Assembly (NCBI RefSeq): GCF_002999335.1
Contig: NW_020312172.1
Location: 1 to 56,178, forward strand
DNA length: 56,178 nt
Direction of reading: 5' to 3'
DNA from: Cyclospora cayetanensis
Lineage: Eukaryota > Apicomplexa > Conoidasida > Eucoccidiorida > Eimeriidae
Positions within the stretch are counted from its first letter, which is position 1. The number at the start of each line of letters is the position of its first letter. The notes under the pieces were generated by a model. That model did not search any database, was not told the DNA's origin, and worked only from the letters and a program-made list of their open reading frames with translations. The position numbers were made by a program, and so were the translations under genes. Below, piece by piece: positions 33,039 to 45,800 of the stretch.

Positions 33039-36000
33039 AGGGGGGGGGAGGCTGCGGGGGTTGTTGCAAGACGGGCAGCAGATAGCGATCATCGGTGATC
33101 TCCTCGAAAATAGCGGCAACTCCCAGGAGCAGATCCCTGCGGATGCTTTGAAGTTCGTGCTGCAGCTCGTTAGGCGCCATCGGAAGAGCAGGCAGTTTGC
33201 TGGCAGCTGCGGAGGCAGCTGCTGCAGCGGCGGCGGAAGCAGCAGCTGCGGCAGCAGCAGCAGCAGCTGCTGCTGCTCCGGGAACTTGAGACAACGGCCC
33301 CACAGCAGAGCTGCTGCCTCGACCGCGTTTCTCCTGCAGCAGCTGCAGCTGCTGCTGCAGCCGCAGCTGCAGCTGCTGGTTCAAGCACTGCGACTGAAGC
33401 AGCTGCTGCAGCAACGAAAACCTAAAGAGAGCCTTGATATACGTGTCGAGCAGGAAGTGACCCCTACACAACTCATACCTGTAGACAAGCCACGTTCCAC
33501 TGCTCACGCGTGCTGCCATATCGATGGTGGGGTCGCCTCCCGCAATGCCAGCAGCGGCAGCAGCAGCAGCTGCCGCGGCTGCTGGGGATACACCTGGCGG
33601 GCAGCCGTATGCCTGCAGAGCGGCAGCCACTGGAGGGGGAGGAGTGCTTCCTACGGTTCCTGCGCCAACTCCAGCCACCCCTCCGACGGCAGGTGTGTGC
33701 GGCAGTGCTGAGGAGGTGTCTGCGGTCGATGCGATGAGCAGCTGCTGCAAGGCTGCCGTGGCAGCTCCCCCGCCCACGGGTGCCTGCTGCTGCTGCTGCT
33801 GTCTTTGGAGAAACGCCTTCGCCGTCTCTACAGCTGCGGCTGCCCCTGGACCTGCTGCTGCAGGCACTGCTGCTGCTGAGACGACGGAGCCGCCGTTTGG
33901 CGGAAAGGCTGCTGCTCTCGGAGAATCGAAGACGGAGAGAAGCAGCTCCCAGACACCCCCATGGCCGTATGCCGAGAGAATCTTAGTCGCCGTTTCCTCG
34001 ACGTTCTTAGGAGCACCCGAGACGAGTTGCTGATGCAGCACGGCTGCAGCCGTAGCAGCCGCTGCTGCTGCGGAGTGCGGCGCTCCCGTTGGAGACGGTT
34101 CTAGAGCAGACAAACTCGCAGCAGCAGCGGCTGCTGCCGAGGGGTTGGCAACAATGAAAAGCGTCTGACTCAGCCCTCGACGAGATCTCAGAGAGCTGAA
34201 AAACTGCACCAAAGAGAGCAGCAGCGGATGAAGCGCAGCGAGGGCTGTCTCGGGTATGCCTAGAAGCTGAGTCAGCAGCGTCTTTGGCCCTTGTGCAGCG
34301 GCTACAGTGGCTGCAGTTGGTGCTGCTGTTGGTGCTGTTGGTGCTGTTGCTGCTGCTGTTGTTGCTGTTGGTGCTGCAAGGACCCCCAGTCTTTGTGCCC
34401 TTCCCTCTTGCACTCCTTCCACAGGCTGCGGCTGCTGCCGCATCTGCTCTTCGTGCTGCAATGCGAGCTGCTCGTGCTGCTGCTGATGATTTTTATGCTG
34501 ATGAGGAGGAGGACTGTGGTTATTCTGAGGATAGGGATGATCGGGGAAACCTAGCGGCTCGTCTTGATTCGGCGAAGGCTGCTGCTGCTGGTAGTAGTAG
34601 TACTGTTGGTACTGTTGATGCTTTTGTTGTTCTTGTTGTTGCTGCTTGAGTTGCTCTTGTTGCTCCAAGGCACCTGCACAAGAACTGCTGCTGCTGCTGC
34701 TGCCGCTGTCTGCGTCTGCTGCCGAACGGAGAGCGCCTGGTGAAGCGTCTGCCAAGGCAGACGCGTCATCACGGATCTCCGCATGAACCCTGTGGTGATT
34801 GGGGTGATGCGTGTTGCAGAGAAACGCAACGAGTATCATCCACACGATGGAGGGAAGGCCACCTTCCTTCATTGTGGGCAAACGGCGATTGCGTGCCCAT
34901 ACTTTGAGGAGGCGCATGAGAGGTCGCAGGTGGGGTTGTTGTTGCAGCAGCCATCCGAAGAACTCACTGTGCCACACGCTGTTGCTGGTGTTGACTGAAA
35001 CGTCGCAGACAACAGAGGCGCCCGGAGTTCGCAGCGTAAGGATTGGTACGCGAGCACTTTCCACCAGCTGAACGCGCGCCAACAGCAACGGCCACTCGCT
35101 TCGCTGAGGCTGTTGACGACCTTCTGCTGCAGCAGCTGCTGCAGCGGCGAGCAGCTGCTTCTGCACTTCCTCTATGGTGCTCCTGAGGTGCTGCAGAACG
35201 CCCACAGCGTCTGCGCAGTACCCCCGAGTCAGAAGCACGACGTCCAGATCGCTCCCAGCCGCGTCGACATCGTACGCTGTACTACCGGCCAGATGCAGAG
35301 ACACTTCCCGTCCGAGCACGTGCGACACAAAATGCGCAAGGGTGTTGTACAGGATCCTCTTCTCCTCGCGGGAAGCTGCCGACGGCGTCACTTGCTGCAA
35401 CAACTGCTGCAAAAGATGCTCAGAGAGCAACAACAGACGGCTTATGTGCGCGCTGCTACAGGGCAAAGCGCTGCCAGCCGCTGCTGCCGCCGCCGTCGCA
35501 GCAGATGGCAAAACTCCCACACGCTGTTCTTCTTGCTGCTGAGGATGCTGCTGCTGCTGCGGATGCTGCTGCTGCTGAGGATGCGGATGATGCTGCGAAT
35601 ACTGCTGCTGAGAATGCTGCTGCTGACCGAGTGCTGCACCCGTCGAATCCGCCGAATGCGTATCCGATCGATGCTGCAAAGGCGAGACTATTGGCGGTAT
35701 ACTGCTGCTTCTGTTGCTGTTACTGCTCATGTTACTGCTGCCAGAGGAGCGACTCTGCTGCTCCTGCTGCACGTGATGCTGCAGCACAAATTGATGCTGC
35801 TGCGGCAGCGGCTGCTGTAAATCAAAGTGCGCCAAAGGCTTCAGGTGCATGTGACGATGGAGGTGCTGCAGCTGCAAGGCTTGCTGCTGCTGCTGCAGTG
35901 TCGACTCAGCTTCTGCGGGCATGAGACAACTCCTCGCTGCTGCTGAGCGGCAAGCTGCAGCAGCTGTTGCGTCAGATGCAGCAGGCAATGCAAATTGCTG

Positions 36001-36111
36001 CTGTCGAACCTTAACCCCTGAGCCATGTGCCCGCTGCTGAGAATAAAGCTGCTGCTCTGAAGATATGTCACTGCACCTGCTGCTTGCAGCGCTATTACGG
36101 CGAATACGCGG

Positions 36112-36148
<37 letters not shown>

Positions 36149-37431
36149 GGATGCTGTTGCTGCTGCTGCTGCTGATGCTGAGGATGCTGTACTCGATAGT
36201 CTTGCCACCGCTGATTTCGACTGTTTTGCTGCTGCTGCTGCATCTGCTGCCGCTCAGCAAGAGAAGACAATAGGATGGCTCGCAGCTGCTGCTGTGTGGT
36301 GCTGATGCGGGATGTCTTCTGAAGTTGCTCCTCTTGCTGATGCTGCTCCTGTTTCTGCTCTTGTTGCTTCTGCTGCTGCTCTTGTCGCTTCTGCTGTTTC
36401 TGCTGCTCCTGCTGCTCATGTGGCATCGCCATGGAGGAACCCTCTACAGACACGCATGCCAGGCTGCCCCTCCCTGCGCTGCATTCTCGACAGCTCGCAG
36501 ACGCCGAAACTCCACTGCGTGCTTTTGAGTCTGCTCGCAAGCGCTGAATTTCCACTGTACAGACTGCTTCTGATGCAGCCTGCTGGGCAGCGGAGGAGGG
36601 TGCATGAGCTCTTGTTGAGCGCTGCTTGCATACAGCAGCCTCTGCGATCGCCGCCTCCGGAGGCTGCGCATCTAACGGGGAGTTGCAAGGGTGGCTATTT
36701 CCGCCGCTGCTACTCGCTCGGCGTCTTCCAATGTATGCATTATTCTTGACGCTGCTGCTGCTGCTGCATCGCTGACCGCTGCAACCAGGGGAAAGCAACA
36801 GCGGTGCGGCATGAGGGGCATACTCCTTTGCAGGTGGTCTGGCTGCTGCTGTACGTACAGCTACGCCGGAGTGCGCCTCGTAATTCACTCCCGAAGGAGA
36901 AGAGAACTCTTCTGCAAAAGGAAGCTCTGCAGCAGCAGCAGCAGCAGCGGCAGCAGCAGCGTGAATTGCAACAGGCGGTTCAACGTCAGAACGCTTTGCT
37001 GATGCGGAGCACCTGCATCGCCGTGTCTCTTCCATTGGTGCACGCGGATATGACGTGAGTTTATCTTTGAGAGCGCAGTCCGCATTCGCTGTCACTGCTG
37101 TAGCTGCTGCTGTAGCTGTAGCTGTAGCTGTAGCTGCTCCTGAAGCTGTAGCTGCTGTAGCTGCTGGGGAAGGACTATTATCTTGGGGTGCTTTTCGAAG
37201 TGGCATTACGACTGCTGCAGCTGTTGCAGCAGCAGCAGCTGGCAGTTGAGTGAGCCCGTGTGGTTCGTGCAGCGCCGGCTGCAGCAGCAACAGGTGCTGC
37301 TGCAAAGATTCCTCATCCGCTAGCAAAGACGCTTCACTTTCTCTCGCGTTTGCCCCTGCAGATGCTCGTGTGGAGGCGAGTGCTGCTTTTTCAACGAAAG
37401 AGTCACACGGGGGTGAAGGAGCTGCATGCAT
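28924..37431 (-). CDS. Giant Trf4/Cid1-type terminal nucleotidyltransferase with homopolymeric tracts
   Basis: One uninterrupted frame of 2835 codons. A nucleotidyltransferase core lies about residues 680-900: LHLAGSTAYDVDAAGSDLDV holds the Gly-Ser pair (716-717) and the metal-binding Asp728 and Asp730, and the third Asp is in VVCDVSVNTSN (Asp810). Next come LMRLLKVWARNRRLP and GGLPSIVWMILVAFL, as in non-canonical poly(A)/poly(U) polymerases. A PAP-associated part with LVYRYELCRGHFLLDTYIK follows near residue 1320 after a long insert. A YVPGALRRQR motif lies near residue 2475. Between and around these are long Gln, Ala and Ser runs, so the protein is several times the usual family length. It probably adds A or U to RNA 3' ends. 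All catalytic residues are kept, so it should be active. The ATG at 37429-37431 is the only in-frame candidate after the upstream stop near 37540. Confidence 0.8.
30101..30206 (-). repeat. 15-bp tandem repeat coding for Thr-Thr-Pro-Thr-Ala
   Basis: Seven near-identical 15-base units (gctgttggagtagtg on the plus strand) lie in frame within the nucleotidyltransferase gene and encode TATTP repeats. Unlike the Gln and Ala runs nearby this is not a trinucleotide tract, and near-identity of the copies suggests recent expansion. Confidence 0.9.
30582..30735 (-). repeat. In-frame Ser-(Gln)5-6 repeat
   Basis: Eight or so 18-21-base units on the minus strand encode SQQQQQ or SQQQQQQ within the nucleotidyltransferase gene. 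The Ser codon interrupts the CAG run at regular intervals and may limit further slippage. Confidence 0.88.
31036..31094 (-). repeat. Longest poly-Gln tract of the nucleotidyltransferase
   Basis: A mixed CAG/CAA tract (read on the minus strand) of about 20 codons. The CAA interruptions occur every second to fourth codon. Similar shorter pure CAG tracts lie at 33001-33036 and 36115-36145. Confidence 0.88.
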
Positions 37432-40400
37432 TGCCGGCTTCTGCGCCTGAATGCAGCTGCAGCCACCCCTGCAGCTGACGCTGCAGCTGCTACTGAACGG
37501 CAGTGCCCTCTGCGGATGCAGGGAGGGAGAGTGCTGCTCTCACTGTTGCAGCAGCAGCTGCTGCTGCTGCAACAGCAAAAAGTGGGTAGTAGGCACGCTG
37601 CAGGGGGAGCGAGGGAAAAGCGGTATGCTCTGAAGCAGTGGCTGCTGCTCCTACCGAAGCAACGGTTGCTGGCGAAAGCCACTGCGGGGGGCTTCCCCGC
37701 GGGCAGTCGTTGGTATCTCTGCTGGGAATAACGCATGCGATCGCTGGATTAGAGCAGCCGCAAGAGCCGCAGCACAACGGCAGCGGCAGCGGCAGGAGCA
37801 GCGGGTTCTGTTGCAGGCTGCTGCTACTGTCCGCTGTGGGGAGGAAACAAACTAGTAAATAGCACGAGCTGCGGCTATTGCTGCTGCTGGTGTATGGTAA
37901 CAGCGTCTGGCAGCCGCTGCTGCTGCTGGTATGGCCGGCAGCGCCAGCAGCAGTGCAACAGCACGAGGCTTAGTAATGGCGCCTTGCTGCTGCAGTGCTG
38001 CAGCCAAATTGCGAATTTAAGGATAAATAAGCTTTATTTAGGGGCCTACAAAAGAGGATTCGCCTTCCTAGCGAGGCTCTGCTGCTCGAACTGCCGCTGC
38101 TGCGACTATATACCACTGTGAGGTACACTGCCGCTACTACACCCCTACGGCTGCTGGCGGCAGCAACTGCAGCCCTTCGTGCAGCCATAAATGACAGTAT
38201 ACTTCTTCTGATTAGCTAAAACTCTAGCTTTTATGCGTTTTCAAGCACATCGAAGCGTGTTACGAGGCTTCCTTTCGCGGCCTTAGTCTGGTGTCTGTAC
38301 CCTCCCACAGTTGCTGCCGTCCGTCTTGGACGAAAAGTTTACCAAGAGCGAATCGGCCGTAATCACCCCGTGTGCTGGAAGTTGCGCCATTATTCAATCG
38401 TGGCGTTTCATGCTGTAGCTGCCACCCTGCTCTCTCTTCGCCTGCAAGGGGCCTCGATATACATTTATATATTTGTAACGAGAAGCACACCCAACAGACA
38501 GGGAGCGTTGGCAACAACCCCTCCTTGCAAGTCCCCCCGCCTCCCCTAAGCCGGCAGTAATAGCATCCTTGCAATTCGCTACTGCGGAAATTAATAGCGT
38601 GCCTGGAGTGGCCAGCCAGCCTCTGCGGCGATCGGCTCAGAGGCGCATGCAGATAACACCCGCCCTTTCTGCGTATGTGTAGTGCTCCTGCTCTAAAGTT
38701 TCACACACGCGGCCGTGTAAACAGTGCGCTCCACAGCAACAGCACGTCTTATATGCGCTGGGCACCACTGTTCTGTGTTTTAGCCTCTCGTAAAACTGCC
38801 GCGACAAAGCAGCTGGGTAGCGGCATGTGCAGCCTTGCAGGAACCCCTCTCCCCTCCCTCCAGCAACAGCCCCTACTGCTCAGCATCAACACACTGGTAA
38901 CTAGCCACCCTCCGCTTTTGCTGGATACAAGTTCAACTGTCTAGGAGCGCCTAGACGCATCTGCACTGCAGGAGTTTCCGCCAATGGCAGATCCTCCCTC
39001 CATTATATACCCTCCTAGAAGAAGGCCTTAGTGTACAGACAGCTCTACAGACTATGCGTCCCAAATTTTTAGTGGAGAACGAGCTTAGGTTCGTGAAGGC
39101 GGCGCAATCGCTAACGCGACACCCCAACCGTTCCTGCTCCTGATGTATAAGCCCTGGTGTATTTCCTGCGGCGGCAACCGCTTTTAAAAGCCGCCGCTGC
39201 TGCCGCGTCGGCAACACACACACTGGCAGCAGTTCGGGGGGACGGGAGATCTGAAGTGACCCTCTTACATGCCGAGCTTCGTGCGCCTCCAGTGCCGCCT
39301 CTTGCTGTTATATCTGCAGCAGAAAGGGGGAGCAGCTTGCATGCGATGTTGCCCCCCTCCTGCCGACTAGAACCTGCTGGTAGGAATAGCCCGTTGTTAG
39401 CGTCACGCATAAAATCCACTAAGCTCGTGGTCTCCTCCTTACTCCCTCCCTCTAGAGAACACGCATGAAGCCCTTGTCACGCCCACACAAAAAACTGACA
39501 GACGCACCTGATCTTGCAGTCAGTCTTCATACGTACCCAGTGAGGGATGGGACGGTTCTGCTTCTGCTTCTTCCCCAACCGTCTCTTCAGATTGAGACCC
39601 TTAATAGACCCCTGCAGCAACGATAGCACCCGCATACCCATCACACTTGCCCCTCGACGGAGCGCCCTGCTCCCAAACAAGCAGAGACTGCGCTCCTGCC
39701 CCTAGTAGGAGGTGCCACCCTACCAACAGCTGTGGTGAACGACTAGCTTGGCAATAACGTCAACACTCCCCTTCCCCTCCCCGTACAAGACTAGCTTGGC
39801 AATAACGTCACACTCCCCTTCCCCTCCCCGTACTCCCTAAGCGCATGCATGGCGGTTGCTGCGGCAGTGGCGACAAACAGCCCTCCAGAGAATACATTTT
39901 GCTGCATGCAGCGTGGGGGGAAGGATCCCACCGCGGGCGGGCGGCTCGTGCCGGCCCCTAGCACGACGGCAGCGACAGGAGCACCACCAGCAGCGCGTCG
40001 AACCAGCAGGCAGGCAGAACGAAAGTTCAGAAACTCGATGCGAATGAAGTGCAGACAAAAGGTAGAGCGAAACGCAAACAAACAGAGAAAGAGAGAGAGA
40101 GCGAGAGAGAGGACAGGGAAGAACTCCACGGGCCCCCTACCATTTTGCCTGCTCTTCAGACACCCCGGAAGTTCCCGTGTAGCGACAGCTTAGGGGGGCA
40201 AAAGGCGAATATAATTTAGTTCTGCTACTCAGGGGAGCCTTTTAGGAAGGCGATCATTGGGAGCGCGTTCCTGCTGGAGCAGCCGCTGACGCCAGGGGCT
40301 TTTGCTCCCCACAGCAGCAGCCTACTGTTGCGCAGTGGCAGCGCGCGACTGCTGCTGCTCCAGCTGCTGCTGGTGCATGCGCTGGTCTGCTCATACGGAT

Positions 40401-41343
40401 AAATATTTATGAATGCAGCGCCTTTGAAAGCGCTAAAAGTCCAATAAATTACGGAATCGATTCTAATGGAACTCTCGGGGCTGCCATTTCTGCCTTCGCC
40501 GTTGGTGCCGCTGCGATCAGCTTGCTGCTTACACTGCCCAGCAGCGGGAGCAGCAGCAGCTGTTAGCAGCAAGCCACACAGAAAAGCGGCAAATGATCGG
40601 AAATAATCATACAAAGAGTTAGATCACACAGCTACGCTACTTGGTTCTTAAGACACGAAATTCGTGTACTTTCCATTGTAGCGACAACTTCGGAAGCTGC
40701 TGCTGTTCTTGTAGCTCATCTTTGGCCATCGATTGACAGGCTATGAATACACGTCCTTGCACAGCACCCCAACCACCAACAGACGCGCCCGCCATTCCCG
40801 CTTTTTTATGGAATATTTCTGTATTCTGCCCTAATCGTGTGAAATTTTTTATTTTCTTGTCATTGGTCTGGTGCGACAGCGCGTTACACCCACTGGCACT
40901 GGCAGTTCAGGTACCTCCTCAACGGCTCCCGATCCGATGACGATGATTCACGGGCGCGGAGCCAGATCATCATTATCGTCACGAGCAGCAGCAGCATCGC
41001 TTTTTGAATTCGCATAAGCAGAAGGAAAGCATACTCTAGAAGTTGCAACGGCGAGCGGCACCGCCGACTGGTCCAAGCGGATTTCGCACAGGACTACAAT
41101 TTGAGGATCGAACCCTGAGCGTTCAAACTTCTCGTTTGAGTTGGAGCGCGCTGCTTAGGCTCTTCATCTTGGACAGGGACAGCAGCCATAACGGCAGTGA
41201 ATCAAAGGCGTTCTCTGTCTCGGGTGCCAGCTGTATCAGTCATTGAAAAATCTCCTGCCGCGGCTGCGCTGCGGCAGCAGCTCTTCTTTGACGTGTGGTA
41301 TCAATGGCTTTCAGCGACTGTCAACAATAGGCCTTCGCCAAAG
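37432..41343. other. Intergenic region upstream of the nucleotidyltransferase gene
   Basis: About 3.9 kb without a supported gene. 37440-38000 is still rich in CTG/CAG and probably holds the 5' UTR or promoter of the minus-strand gene. The minus frame 40614-40225 begins with a signal-peptide-like stretch (FAAFLCGLLLTAAAA) but has only a TTG at its start and an in-frame stop four codons upstream, so it is not called. Other frames show no domain. Confidence 0.4.
39741..39833. repeat. Two-copy 48-bp direct repeat
   Basis: The sequence from gactagcttggcaataacg to ccttcccctccccgtac at 39741-39786 is repeated almost exactly at 39789-39833; the second copy lacks one A. The near-identity suggests a recent local duplication or an assembly-edge artefact. 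Confidence 0.9.
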
Positions 41344-41646
41344 ATGACACTCAACACCTGGCTTGTCGCTTGGCTCACGCTGGCTAGAACTACTGCTGCA
41401 CTAGCGCCCCTTGAGAGTCGAAAGCGCGTCCAATATGTGGATAAACACCTTGGGGAGAGCACCTTTCCCAGCAGCGACAGTGGGAGTAGTAGTCACAGTA
41501 GTCGCTATGACAGCGACTTAGAACCCCTGGGGGTGTATGCAGGGGACGAGGGGTATTCTTCTGCAGTGCAGCTGGCAACAAGCGACGATGCCAAAGTACT
41601 CCGCACTCTCTGTAAGCTGCTGAGAATTTCAGGGTGTGGCGCTTAG
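41344..41646 (+). CDS. Possible secreted-protein exon (signal peptide, Ser-rich)
   Basis: ATG at 41344 opens 100 codons. The start is a clear signal peptide (TLNTWLVAWLTLARTTAALA) followed by a Ser/Asp-rich stretch (SSDSGSSSHSSRYDSDLEP). A strong donor (ct|gtaagc at 41612) lies just before the stop, in phase 1, so this may be the first exon of the RCC1-like membrane gene downstream instead of a complete gene. A signal peptide here would fit the C-terminal membrane segment of that gene. No conserved domain is seen. Confidence 0.4.
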   Translation: MTLNTWLVAWLTLARTTAALAPLESRKRVQYVDKHLGESTFPSSDSGSSSHSSRYDSDLEPLGVYAGDEGYSSAVQLATSDDAKVLRTLCKLLRISGCGA

Positions 41647-42899
41647 AGCTTTCCAAAGGCATGACAAGCTGAAAACAACAGATGAAGCACAACTTTTGCT
41701 ACACAAACTCCTGCCGCGGTACTGAACACGCGCGTGCCTCAATCTGCTCGCTTTCCAGAGAGCAGCCTTGCAGTGCCAAACCCTTCAACGTAAACCCATA
41801 CGCGCTTCGAAGGCAGCTTGCAAATCTGAGCTGCTGATAGGCACTGCATCATTTCGATTCATTCGTTCAGCAGCCTTCTCTTCCGTCGATATGTATTTGT
41901 GCTGCATGCGCGGCCGTTTTATTTCGGCATTGCTGCTTCTGGATATTCTAGAGCTGTTGCGGGCACGCTTTGCCGCGCTGGTCTCGTTGCGTGTTTCTAC
42001 AGCCTTTAGCGTATTCGAAAACTCAGAAGGCGGCCTGAAGTGCGAAAAGGACTTTATTCGCATTAAATCTGCCGAATGGAAGTCTGCACACACTGCCTGC
42101 TCTTCTGTATGGAGTTGCAAGTCTGCCCTCGCGTCCGCCTGTACGAAGCCTTTCTTCGCTATATCTTTACTGAAACTCACGTGATAACATCCTTAGACTC
42201 CCAATCCTCCCATTCCTCCCAGTCCTCCCGATCCCCCCTCTTCCCCCTCAAAAAATCATTGAGGCAATACGCACTCCCGCAGAAGCGTTTGCTGGGGCTG
42301 TCGCAGAGCTGCAGTTACGCATGCGCACAACATGTCTATCCAGAAGACGCTCTTGGCTCCTCTGTGTATTGCATGCTTTCGGGTGTCTGGTGGCCAAGAG
42401 CTTAGTCTTGCGTTTGGCTGTGTGTATGTACCAGGCAACGATAAGCACACCTGCAGGTTTCTCCCTGTTAGCGAATCTGAAGTTTCGGGGGATTCCTCTG
42501 GAGCCGCCTATGTTCGAGTCAGTCCGCGAAAAAGGACCTCTCCCTCCTCCTGTTTCTTGGTGCCGATTTGTTGCCCTCTTTTTGTGCTTTTGTGTCTGCT
42601 TCTTGATCCACATCCCTCCCGCTAATGCGCTGGGTGTCTAGCTGGCCATCTCTCTACAATGGTCAGTGTATATCTCTCCGTACCAATGCCAACCATTTCC
42701 AAAGGCCTCTGGCCTCACTCCTTAGGGGTTGCAGTGGCTTTCTAGCCCTTGCAAATGCCTAGCTTTCTCTGCTCATGTGCATCTTCATTGCCACACCCGC
42801 TTTTTTCGAGCATTGCAGCTGGCCATCATCTTCTTGAGGTTGTGTTTCCTCTGTGCAAGCGCGTGGTGGTGCCTCGTGGGCAGGTGGTTGTTGCTTCTG
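41647..42899. other. Region with unassigned open frames
   Basis: Both strands are open across 41785-42180 (plus and minus frames of about 130 codons), but neither shows a domain or a good start. Plus 42332-42625 is also open. Parts may be exons of the downstream RCC1-like gene; I could not connect them in phase. Confidence 0.3.
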
Positions 42900-45800
42900 C
42901 GTAATAATACTTGTACCGGAGTGCGATTTCGCTGCTTTCGACGGCCTGAGAATTGTAGCCGGACTGAAGGGGAAGACGAACGGAGGCTGCCGAGTCAATC
43001 AACGTGCATTCGACTCTGCGAGGGCGGAAGGAGCACTGGTTCTAGGCTGCTTCGCGTGTGCTGCCTGCGGTGTCTGTACAGTGCGGATACGTTTGTCCAA
43101 CAAGCTCCAATCCCATGCGTGTTCTTAAGGGGGAATACGAATGTAAGATACCACGCGTCCAAGGCCTCTCTGCTTCTCGTCTTCTTCTCTGTCTCTCTCT
43201 GTGCTAGACCTCTTCAGCTGCTACCAATCCCAGTAAGGGTGCTTGCTGCCGCCTTTGTGCCTTCAATTTTGCCTGCCTGTGCTTTTCTCTGGCGCCATGC
43301 GTCTGTTTGCACTTCGGGTGTTTCGGGAGGGGACAAGAGGAGAGGAGTCAGTCCGTTAGTCTTCCTGCCTGCCCCCTCCTTTATTACGCGTTGGAGGGCA
43401 CTTGGTTCGCCCTAAAGTCTCTCCAGGAAAAGTTAGAGCCATTGACTGGCAGCCGCAACTGCCACCAAGCGTCTGCATTCTTAGAAGTGAATGGCTAGAA
43501 CTCGGAGTTTTGGGCATGTGGTGCTTCTGCAGGCTACGAGCTGACTGGGACTGAAGGGCAATTGCTAGGAAGTACTGCTGCAGGAGTGCTTACTGCCTAC
43601 TCCGACATCACATGGGATTCAATGCTTGGTAGGTGGCTGCTCCCGCGACACCGCCGAATTTTTCTCGGTGCCTCTAACATTCCCCCAAGTCGCTTCCGTA
43701 TACATATACATATATATATTTATATGTATATACACATGCATACATGTGTATAAATCTATATATAGACTAGGGAGCCTTCCTTTCTCGCGTACCCACCCCC
43801 CTCGGCTCCCCTCGTCAAATTTTGACTGCTTTCAAATTCCGTAAAAGGCAGCCTTCCTGCTTTCTGTGTCTCCTCTGCCTCAGAAACAAATGCAGCTCCC
43901 GCCGACACCAGATTAGCCGCCAGTGGAGGGCCAGAAAGCTACTACACCACACGAGTCCTCCTCTCTGAAAACTTCAAGCTGCACGTTGATTCAGTGGATT
44001 CCACACTGCAGTACGGCGGTTTGCCTTCCATTCGGTTCCTGCCTGCCGCGCGCGCTGAGGCGTCGTCTGCTGCTCCCAGAGCGGCTGCTGGTGATGCTGT
44101 AAATGGTATTGACGTTGGAGGGGTCCCCTCTCCTCGCTGAACTTTACGCAACACGCCTCTAAAAATCCCGACCTTTGCTGCTTCGGTTGGATGCATCCAG
44201 CGGCTGTGACTGGGGCGACTCTGTTCCTCTTGTTGCTTGTGTAGGGCAGCGCTGTCGAAAGATGGCCAGGCGTTTTCCAGCAGCGCGATGAAGACTTTTA
44301 TGTCGATATCTAACAATAGCTACATCAGCAACGCCTGGTTCACTTCCAGTGAGGTTTGACTCTGCCTCCTCTTGCAGTCACGAAAGGAAGAGCCAGCACG
44401 AGCTGCAACCGCAGCACATCGGTACAAGAGAACTTTGCTGCTTTGCGCTTGAAACTGCTGCAGAGGGATCTGTCGCGATCTTGATTACTCCCCAGAAAAG
44501 CGAAAATCCTTCTACTCTTTTAAATGCTGGCAAAGCGAAGACGGGTACCTGGAGGGAGACAGACGGTACCAACGTCACTAGGGTAGGGCGCTCTGTAAAA
44601 GCCGCTGTGATCCTGGGTCATGTGCAGTCGACATATAGCGATGCGCTCAAGGCTGGTTCTGCTGCTCGCGTTTCAGCCGGAGGGCTTTCTTGGAATGCCG
44701 AATATGGCTGCAATATGTGCTTCCCCATAGAGTTGCTTAGAGTTCTCAGCATTAGCCGCCACAGCCAGCTTACGCACAGCCAGTACTCGCCAGATGAGCT
44801 TCTTTTCCAGCTGGCTGACGCACAGCCATGAGAAATGTCGATTGACTGCTGTCTCCCAGGGCGTGGACGTTGCATGCGGTGGCCTCGATGCCTTTGCCTA
44901 TACGACTGGCTTTACCGTAGGGACGAAGTCTGAACCCTGAGCATCAGAGCTTAGCCACACCGTGCAGACTTTGACGTACTGTCCTTTGCGAGGCGTGTCG
45001 CCATCAACCTTGGGCTGAGGGTGCAGTGCAGGGCAAGCAGCGCACGCGGTGGAAAGATCGAGGGGAAGGGGGGGAGGAAGGTAGACGTCTGCGGATGGAG
45101 GCTTGGTTTTCTGGCGCAGTCGAGGAACACGCAGTACAAAGCTGCCGTATACTGCAGCAACAAGGACTCAAGCGCATGCGAGGGGTTGACTGAGCTCAAT
45201 AGCCAACTGGAAAAAGACAGGCCTGCTGCAGTGATGATAGAAGGTGCGTTTGTGCGTCAAATCCTTACGGCACGATATTCGCCAGAAAGCCTTGAAATCG
45301 CATGGCGAGGCCTCCACAAATCCCACAGCCTCAAGTCTTAGGCTTTCATATGCTCGATCTCAAGAGGGTTCACCCGCCGTCTTTAGTTTTGGGGCTAAGC
45401 ACAGGGTGCGTTACGGCTTTGTGTGTCTAGAAGCGAAGGCGTAAGGCTCGGCAGTATGCGCAGGCATCTCGTGTCATCCGAAAGGGACGGCATTTGCGCT
45501 GCTCTTCTCCGATGGAACGGTTCTTGCCTTCGGAGACCCCCTCCAAGGGGGCAAAATGACGGACGAAGCTGAGGTGGGAGTTTGCTGTTTGGCCTTTTCC
45601 GTGGCGGGAAGCTTTCCTGCTGAAGCGTAGGAGCGCGCGCGTGCCCGCACACCTTAGGAGTTTCTTTCTAAGCAGCGTTAACTGCATGGCCTGTACGTCT
45701 CGAGGCGCTGTTGCGACAGCGTGGCAACGAGCGGCTCGTGCGCTTTCTTTCTGAGTGGAGGGCTTTTCTGGCTCTCAGGCATCAATAAGCCTCAGCACTC

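Noticed and set aside
29396..37450. Many long plus-strand and other-frame ORFs (for example 29726-30487, 31202-31951, 32006-32734)
   Set aside because: They are shadows of the CAG-rich minus-strand nucleotidyltransferase gene. They show only Leu/Cys/Ala/Ser homopolymer composition and no domain.
40225..40614. Minus-strand ORF with signal-peptide-like start
   Set aside because: It begins with TTG, has a stop shortly upstream and no ATG or acceptor to rescue it; the rest shows no domain.
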